This document shows positions 62,150-64,000 of a stretch of DNA of 64,000 bases, one piece after another. This DNA is from Citromicrobium sp. GTDB lineage: Bacteria; Pseudomonadota; Alphaproteobacteria; Sphingomonadales; Sphingomonadaceae. Under the pieces are notes generated by a model, which saw nothing but the letters and a program-made list of their open reading frames with translations, did no database searches and was not told the DNA's origin. Positions within the stretch are counted from its first letter, which is position 1; each line of letters begins with the position of its first letter. The position numbers were made by a program, and so were the translations under genes. The stretch covers positions 62,001 through 126,000 of the forward strand of contig PBYQ01000031.1 of the NCBI GenBank assembly GCA_002729695.1, read 5' to 3'.

Positions 62150-62800
62150 ATGCCAAGCCTTGTCATTGTGACGACAGGGGCAGCGACGAACGGGGGGGCA
62201 ACGGACGCTTGGCGCGCGGTGCGCAGCGATTCCGATCTGCAGTTCGCCCCCATTGCGCCGCCCGATCCTCCGCAGACGCCCGAGTGGCTGCGCGCGGTGG
62301 GCGAAATTCTCAATTCGATTTTCGGCCCCGTCGCGCACGCCATCGCCGCCGCATGGCCGGTGCTGCAATGGGTGCTGGTGGCGATCGGCGTTGCGCTGCT
62401 GATCATGCTCGTCGTACGGATACTGGGCCTCGACGTGTTCAAGCGACGCGACGTGGTGGAAGAGGCCGAGGTCGACCTCGCGCCCGATCGCGCCGAGGCG
62501 CAAGCCTTGCTGAGCGATGCCGATGCGCTGGCCGCGCAGGGGCGTTACGGCGAGGCGGTGCGGCTGCTGCTGGCGCGCAGCATCGGCCAGATCTCCAGCC
62601 GCCGCCCCGATCTGGTCCACCCGTCGAGCACCGCGCGCGAACTGGGACGGCTCGACGCCTTGCCCGAAAAGGCGCGGCGCGCCTTCATCGCCATCGCACG
62701 CAGCGTGGAGCGCGCGCTGTTCGCGCTGGAGGACCTGAGCGAGAGCGACTGGCACGAAGCGCGTTCGGCCTACGCAGATTTCGCGCTGGAGCGCGGCTGA
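62150..62800 (+). CDS. DUF4129-domain membrane protein
   Basis: A 216-residue protein with one membrane helix (AAAWPVLQWVLVAIGVALLIMLVVRILGL) near residue 70 and a C-terminal soluble domain matching DUF4129: EAQALLSDADALAAQGRYGEAVRLLLARSI, then HPSSTARELGRLDALPEKARRAFIAIARSVERALFALE. The start at ATG 62150 is a choice; a GTG at 62111 is also in frame and no strong ribosome site decides. It is followed after one base by a DUF4350 gene, a pair usually found before MoxR AAA ATPase and DUF58 genes. Function is unknown. Confidence 0.7.
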   Translation: MPSLVIVTTGAATNGGATDAWRAVRSDSDLQFAPIAPPDPPQTPEWLRAVGEILNSIFGPVAHAIAAAWPVLQWVLVAIGVALLIMLVVRILGLDVFKRRDVVEEAEVDLAPDRAEAQALLSDADALAAQGRYGEAVRLLLARSIGQISSRRPDLVHPSSTARELGRLDALPEKARRAFIAIARSVERALFALEDLSESDWHEARSAYADFALERG

Positions 62801-62801
62801 C

Positions 62802-64000
62802 ATGGCGGATGGGGCAAACTCGGGCGCGTTCAGCAAGCGCGGCACCTTCGTGCTGGTGCTGTTCGCAATCCTCGCTTTCGTCGCCTTCCTCTATCTCGTC
62901 GGCCAGGGCGGGCTGTCGGGCAATGCCAATAATGGCCGCGCCCACGCCGCGAGCACCGGGTTGAACGGTTTCGCAGGTCTCACCCGCCTGCTGGAGGCCG
63001 ACGGCTTCCCCGTCATCCGTTCGCGGAACACGGCCGCACTCGACGATCCCGGATTGCTGGTGCTGACCCCTCCGGCGGAAATGGACGCCGAAGAGCTGAC
63101 CAAGATCGTCGACCGGCGGCGCACGATCGGCCCGACGATGATCGTCGCGCCCAAGTGGCTCGCCCTGCCCGCCAGCCAGCGCGGCGCCAAACCCGGCTGG
63201 GTGCATCTGCTCGGTGCGCCGGAGGAATGGACTGCGACCATCGAAGGCAAGGAACTGACCTTCACGAGAAGCATGCTCGACCATCGGACAGCGAAGTGGG
63301 CCGGTCTTGGCGCGCAAGGAAGCTTGCCGAGCGATCAGGCCATCCTGACGGTGGGCGTCGATACGGCACAGGGATTCCTCGCCCCGCTGGTGGTCGACGA
63401 ACAGGATCGCCCCCTCGTCGCCTACCTCGCCGACGACGGCAGCTATCTCGATGGCGACCTCTATCTCGATCCCGGGCGTACCGACGGGCAGGCGGTCTTC
63501 GGGGTCATGCTGGTGGCCGAGCCGGACCTGCTGAACAACTGGGGGCTCGCGGACGAAACGCGCGCGATGCTGGCGCTCGACCTGGTGCGAATCGCGCGAC
63601 AGGGGACCGAAGATCCGGTGCGGTTCGACCTGACGCTCAACGGGCTGGGTGCGGCCCGCAACCTGCTGACGCTGGCGTTCGAGCCGCCGTTTCTCGCCGC
63701 GACGCTGACGCTGCTGATTGCGCTGGCCATCGCCCTGTGGCGCGGCTTCGCGCGCTTCGGCCCGGCCCTGCGCCCCGCCCCCGCGATTGCGCCGGGCAAG
63801 AGCCAGCTGATCGCCAACGGCGCGCAGGTCATCGCGCGCAGCCGCCGCCTGCGATTGCTGCGCGAGCCTTACGGCAACCTGATCCGCGCCCGCGTCGCCC
63901 GCAAGCTGGGGCTGAAGGACCACGACACCGACGCGATCGAGGCCGCGCTTGCGGCGCGCGACGCGCCCAGCCTCGAACATCGACTCCAGACCCTGCGCGC
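62802..64000 (+). CDS. DUF4350-domain membrane protein, C-terminus cut by window edge
   Basis: At least 399 residues. An N-terminal helix (FVLVLFAILAFVAFLYLVGQ) is followed by the DUF4350 domain: GFAGLTRLLEADGFPVIRSRNTAALDDPGLLVLTPPAEMDAEEL. A further hydrophobic stretch (FLAATLTLLIALAIALW) and a basic C-terminal segment with RARVARKLGLKDHDTDA follow. The frame is open at the right edge. It lies one base after the DUF4129 gene. In related genomes the next genes are often moxR and DUF58, which would be just outside. The role is unknown, perhaps in chaperoned assembly or secretion. Confidence 0.75.
   Translation, partial: MADGANSGAFSKRGTFVLVLFAILAFVAFLYLVGQGGLSGNANNGRAHAASTGLNGFAGLTRLLEADGFPVIRSRNTAALDDPGLLVLTPPAEMDAEELTKIVDRRRTIGPTMIVAPKWLALPASQRGAKPGWVHLLGAPEEWTATIEGKELTFTRSMLDHRTAKWAGLGAQGSLPSDQAILTVGVDTAQGFLAPLVVDEQDRPLVAYLADDGSYLDGDLYLDPGRTDGQAVFGVMLVAEPDLLNNWGLADETRAMLALDLVRIARQGTEDPVRFDLTLNGLGAARNLLTLAFEPPFLAATLTLLIALAIALWRGFARFGPALRPAPAIAPGKSQLIANGAQVIARSRRLRLLREPYGNLIRARVARKLGLKDHDTDAIEAALAARDAPSLEHRLQTLR

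Noticed and set aside
1..64000. CRISPR array, prophage, insertion sequence, integrase or rRNA
   Set aside because: No regularly spaced repeats, transposase or integrase motifs, phage structural genes or rRNA sequence were seen. The window reads as stable chromosomal core with a few specialised loci.

Overview
The window reads as chromosomal DNA of an alphaproteobacterium, most probably a sphingomonad of the Erythrobacteraceae type. The GC content is high, and it carries a complete PhyR-NepR-EcfG general stress locus, an HWE-family kinase, several TonB receptors, a class I PHA synthase with a phasin, ClpS, and a Caulobacter/sphingomonad-style maltodextrin locus next to an Entner-Doudoroff operon. 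All family assignments come from reading the translations; no search was run. I see no phage, insertion sequence, CRISPR array, rRNA or origin.

Layout. 1-6288 (minus): a branched-chain amino-acid operon, leader peptide-ilvD-ilvC-ilvG-ilvM-leuA. leuA runs off the left edge. The leader peptide is rich in Leu and Val and ends in Ile, and it is followed by an intrinsic terminator, so the operon looks attenuated. 6441-7555 (minus): a small helix-turn-helix protein overlapping a short proB. 7729-10269: PII protein, AmtB ammonium channel, TorF-like porin. 10342-24699: the maltodextrin locus. An MFS transporter and a LacI regulator face a TonB receptor, two tryptophan-halogenase-like flavoproteins, a secreted alpha-amylase, a GH13 alpha-glucosidase and a GH97 alpha-glucosidase. 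24815-31271: an Entner-Doudoroff operon, fructokinase-zwf-pgl-edd-glk-eda. Together these genes would carry an alpha-glucan from outer-membrane uptake to pyruvate and glyceraldehyde-3-phosphate. Three similar candidate operator sites lie before the transporter, the TonB receptor and the Entner-Doudoroff operon.

31302-44023: tRNA-Cys, a thioesterase, a spacer with two copies of a hairpin-rich repeat, a winged-helix/crotonase fusion ORF, an AlaC-type aminotransferase, phaC, a phasin with a long basic N-terminal extension, clpS, lptF, an interrupted lptG, a GNAT protein, a membrane fatty-acid hydroxylase and an N-acyltransferase resembling bacterial ceramide synthase. 44025-48455: the general stress response cluster (FATGUY-type response regulator, phyR, HWE kinase, nepR, ecfG) with three close matches to the EcfG promoter.

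48471-64000: AI-2E-type permease, Fe superoxide dismutase, dicarboxylate symporter, glmM-DUF1272-thiD, a LOG-like protein, a probable metal or siderophore uptake set (His-rich protein, TonB receptor, PepSY protein), tRNA-Gln, ppx/gppA, rlmE, a membrane-anchored cytochrome c, and a DUF4129-DUF4350 pair cut by the right edge.

Most worth checking: the ilv attenuator and the Xanthomonas-like character of that operon; the two halogenase-like proteins in a sugar locus; the winged-helix/crotonase fusion; the lptG frameshift; the dual-start phasin; the symmetric EcfG promoter; and the hairpin repeat.
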